DNA of 16,605 nt, taken from Blastocladiella britannica (taxonomy: Eukaryota; Blastocladiomycota; Blastocladiomycetes; Blastocladiales; Blastocladiaceae). A model generated the notes under the pieces. The model saw only the letters and a program-made list of their open reading frames with translations, had not been told where the DNA came from and searched no databases. The position numbers and the translations under genes were made by a program. Position 1 is the stretch's first letter. Every line of letters begins with the position of its first letter. The stretch spans positions 1-16,605 of the forward strand of contig MU624940.1 in assembly GCA_025349905.2 (NCBI GenBank), read 5' to 3'. Below, piece after piece: positions 14,054 through 16,605 of the stretch.

Positions 14054-16386
14054 TACCAACTTTCTGATACTTGTAATACTCGCCGCCGTACTCGACCAGC
14101 CACTTGGGATCGACCGCAAGCACACCCGTCATCCACACCTTGTTATCGGTCTCCACGACCCCATGGAACACGACGTACTTGGGCGCCCGCTCGTAAAGCG
14201 CCGACGACGGGTGAATCCAAGCGGTGGTGCCGTCGCGAAGGAGCGAGTACGACCCGTCATGGTTGACGGCCGCCGCTTGTGGGAAACATGCGGCGGTCAC
14301 GCACCGCCGGATATTCTCGGTCGGATCACCTCCACCATCGTGATCAGCGTCATCGGAGTCCAGGGCCGAACTGGACGCATCAATGCCGTACTTGATTAGG
14401 ATGCGCAGCAAGTGCGCGCGAATGCGAGCGGCTTGGAGCAAGGATGCGTAGTGGACGTGCCGCCGCTGGCACCACGATGACAGTTGGTTGGCCGCATCAA
14501 ATGCGAGAAAGACTGTAATGTTTTCTTTCATTCAATCCACGAATCCATGCCAAAAAAAGGAGCAAGAGCATACCATTCAAATACATCAAGTGATCGCCTT
14601 CCTCGACAGCAAATTCGATCTGCCTGAATCCAGCTGCATCGTGGCCCCCAGCTCCAGTAAAAATCTTGTCGATCGAAAGCATCGCGGCGATGGTGACCAT
14701 TTCTTGGACGCATCCAAACCCAACTGATTTCAAGATCTAACGGAGCATTTGGTCAATTCGACGAGTCCAATGAGAAAAGAAATGAACAAAATACCATGAC
14801 AGCCAATGTCGGGTCCACGGGCATTTCAGCCACGCGTCTGCCCATTTCCGTAATGCACCCATCCGAATCGACGATATCCACGAGCCTCAACAGCTCCATG
14901 GCCGCCGCAAACCTGTCCACTGGCGGCGAGTCCAGGAACGGAAACACCCCGAGCATTTTGACCCCAAGGTACATGAGCGTGACCAGCGGGCTGACCAGGT
15001 TCCCGCGCAGCAGTTCGGGACTGGTGCACTTCACCAAACGCTCCCGTTCGGTCCAAAGTCGGTACACTTTTCCTGGTCGAGTGCGCCCGGCCCGTCCTGC
15101 CCGCTGATCGGCGGCCGCTTGCGAGATGGGCGTGATTCGAAGCGACGAGTGCATTGACGTGGCGTGAAAGTACCGCAGCTTTGCAAACCCACAGTCCACG
15201 ACATGCACGATCCCGGGAATCGTCACGGACGCCTCGGCCAAATTGGTGGAAAGGACTGCTTTACGTGTCCCGGCGGGTGCTGGCGCAAACACGGGCTCGA
15301 TCGCGGAGGTTGGCTGGCCGGCATGCAGCGGCAGTGGGAGCAGGGCAAATGCTGACGGGACTCTTTTCGTTTCGCGTCAGATTGCGGTCAAGGCCATAGA
15401 AAATATAAAGTAGGAAAAAAACGGTATACCAACACTTTTGCGCGATCTGCAAGCATCTGAGCCGCTCGCTCAATATCGTCGCGTCCAGTTAAAAAGACAA
15501 GGACGTCGCCAAGCGGTTCCTGGGAAATTGGAGTTGATCAATCATAACGCCGAGCAAATGTCGAGAAGAAAAATGTACCCGCTGGTGAAGGTCGAGGACA
15601 GTGTCCACCGCGGCCGTCAAGTAATCCAAGCAAGGTTTGGACAAGTACATGATGTCCAATGGAAACGACCGGCCTTCCAAAGACACAATCACACCGGATG
15701 TGGCGACGGGGGCCTTTTTGGTGAAATACGCAAGAAACGCGTTCGCATCGAGCGTTGCTGACGAGACAATGATTCGCAAATCCGAGCGATGGACGAGGAT
15801 CCTAAGTCAATATTGCAGCTTGGATTTGAACACGACCGTCCATTTGACAAAAAAAAAAGAGGACGGACAGCTTCAAAAGACCCAAAAGTATATCGGTACT
15901 CGTGCTCCGCTCGTGGGCCTCGTCGACCATAATGACGGAGTATTTACTCAGCAGCGGATCGGCCATGCACTCTCGGACCAGTGCGCCGTCGGTCGTGTAC
16001 CGAATGACGGTCGCAGGGGATGTCTTTTCGTCAAAGCGCACCGCGTACCCGACAGTCCCGCCCACCGGCTCGTTGCCCATTTCTTCGGCAACTCGTGTGG
16101 CAAGCGATATTGCCGCGACGCGTCGAGGCTGGGTCACCGCGATGGACCGAGTGCCGCTCTTTGTCCACCCGGCCTCGTGCAGGTACTGTGGGAGCTGGGT
16201 CGATTTGCCGCAGCCAGTGTGCCCGACCACGATGGTCACCGGATTGCTTTCGACCGCATACAGCAGCTCGCGCCGGTGCGCGACGATCGGAAGATGGAGC
16301 CTCGCTGCAGCTGGAGACAGCGAGCCCGTCGAAAAGGAAGGGGCCAGTCGCTCGGCAAGGCCAGATTCGAGATCAGTCTCGGCCAT
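14049..16386 (-). CDS. DHX35: DHX35-like DEAH-box RNA helicase
   Basis: An ATP-dependent RNA helicase of the DEAH family; human DHX35 is found with the spliceosome. Exons are 16386-15869, 15801-15579, 15519-15423, 15351-14795, 14736-14574 and 14512-14049, giving 673 aa compared with 703 in human. Motifs in order: I, GHTGCGKST (55-63); Ia, TQPRRVAA; II, DEAH (155-158); III, SAT (187-189); IV region, VLVFLTGRDD; V, STNLAEASVTI; VI, QRAGRAGRTRPGK. The helicase-associated part shows GCVQEMVTIAAML, AVEEGDHLMYLN, WCQRRHVHY, then the OB-fold region ending WIHPSSALYERAPKYVVF, which fits DHX35 better than Prp2, Prp22 or Prp43. Introns are 67, 59, 71, 58 and 61 nt. Intron 3 (15352-15422) needs a GTTTTT donor to keep frame, so that join is uncertain. 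The more usual-looking GTATAC site seven bases upstream breaks the frame. Confidence 0.94.
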
Positions 16387-16471
16387 TTATCAGAGTGATT
16401 TAAAGCAGAGGAAAGAGAAGCTCTTGGCGTCAAGCTCCAGCACGCGAAATGTAAAGGGCTTGCGCAAAAAA
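16387..16471 (-). promoter_or_regulatory. Upstream region of DHX35-like gene
   Basis: These 85 bases lie between the DHX35 start codon and the terminal repeat and should hold its 5' UTR and core promoter. The stretch is T/C-rich near the ATG, and I see no TATA box facing the gene. With the outward TATA box in the repeat, this forms another close divergent promoter. Confidence 0.4.
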
Positions 16472-16605
16472 TGGAGCCAAGGCGCTCTCCGTCTTGTCAT
16501 GTGTATATAAAAAGGGCACCCAAGTCCGCTTCGTCCAAAGCATTACATTCCCCGACCGACGATCAAGTACCAACAACAGCAGTCCACAAACCGAAAAAAG
16601 AAAAA
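16472..16605. repeat. Right terminal inverted repeat (134 bp)
   Basis: Exact reverse complement of 1-134. It lies just upstream of the DHX35-like gene, whose start codon is 85 bp to its left. Just inside the repeat the two copies differ by a 5-bp tandem duplication (ctcca, present in the left copy only) and then share four bases before diverging. Confidence 0.93.
16504..16513 (+). promoter_or_regulatory. Outward-facing TATA box, right repeat
   Basis: tatataaaaa followed by ggg on the plus strand, 92 bases before the window ends, followed by C/A-rich sequence with CAACAACAG and an A-rich end typical of a 5' UTR just before a start codon. It points away from the DHX35-like gene. The gene served, if any, is outside the window. 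Confidence 0.5.

Overview
This window looks like a small contig from a compact eukaryotic nuclear genome, most probably an early-diverging (zoosporic) fungus. The fungal signal is an SSK1-type response regulator of the HOG/SAPK pathway. It sits beside genes often lost in budding yeast (USP7-like deubiquitinase with MATH domain, DHX35-like helicase, JMJD7-like hydroxylase, eIF3h). Introns are frequent and mostly 56-72 nt, coding DNA is GC-rich, and intergenic gaps run from 18 to about 200 bp. A Blastocladiomycota or Chytridiomycota source is an inference from this style; no rRNA or other species marker is present.

Layout, left to right: a 134-bp terminal repeat (1-134); SSK1-like response regulator on minus (242-3362, 3 exons); USP7/Ubp15-like ubiquitin protease on minus (3559-8145, 6 or possibly 7 exons); eIF3 subunit h on plus (8280-9422, 2 exons), head-to-head with USP7; LOG-family phosphoribohydrolase on plus (9611-10677, 4 exons); JMJD7-like JmjC hydroxylase on minus (10720-12076, 5 exons), tail-to-tail with LOG; SHQ1 on plus (12154-14030, 2 exons), head-to-head with JMJD7 across 77 bp; DHX35-like DEAH helicase on minus (14049-16386, 6 exons), tail-to-tail with SHQ1 across only 18 bp; and the inverted copy of the 134-bp terminal repeat (16472-16605). 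All gaps between genes are under 300 bp. I saw no tRNA, rRNA, CRISPR array or transposase.

The genes are housekeeping or signalling genes, not an operon. Several touch RNA and translation (eIF3h in initiation, SHQ1 in H/ACA RNP assembly, JMJD7 in hydroxylation of DRG GTPases, DHX35 as a spliceosome-associated helicase). That is probably chance clustering in a compact genome.

Exon joins were worked out by hand from reading frame, splice signals and family alignment from memory; the phases of all seven models close. The weakest joins are SSK1 intron 1, DHX35 intron 3 and JMJD7 intron 1. The most unusual features are the perfect terminal inverted repeats, each carrying an outward-facing TATA box and 5'-UTR-like sequence; a possible 6-nt microexon in USP7; a degenerate histidine-kinase-like N-terminus in the SSK1-like protein; and convergent genes so close that the DHX35 stop codon lies inside an AATAAA signal.
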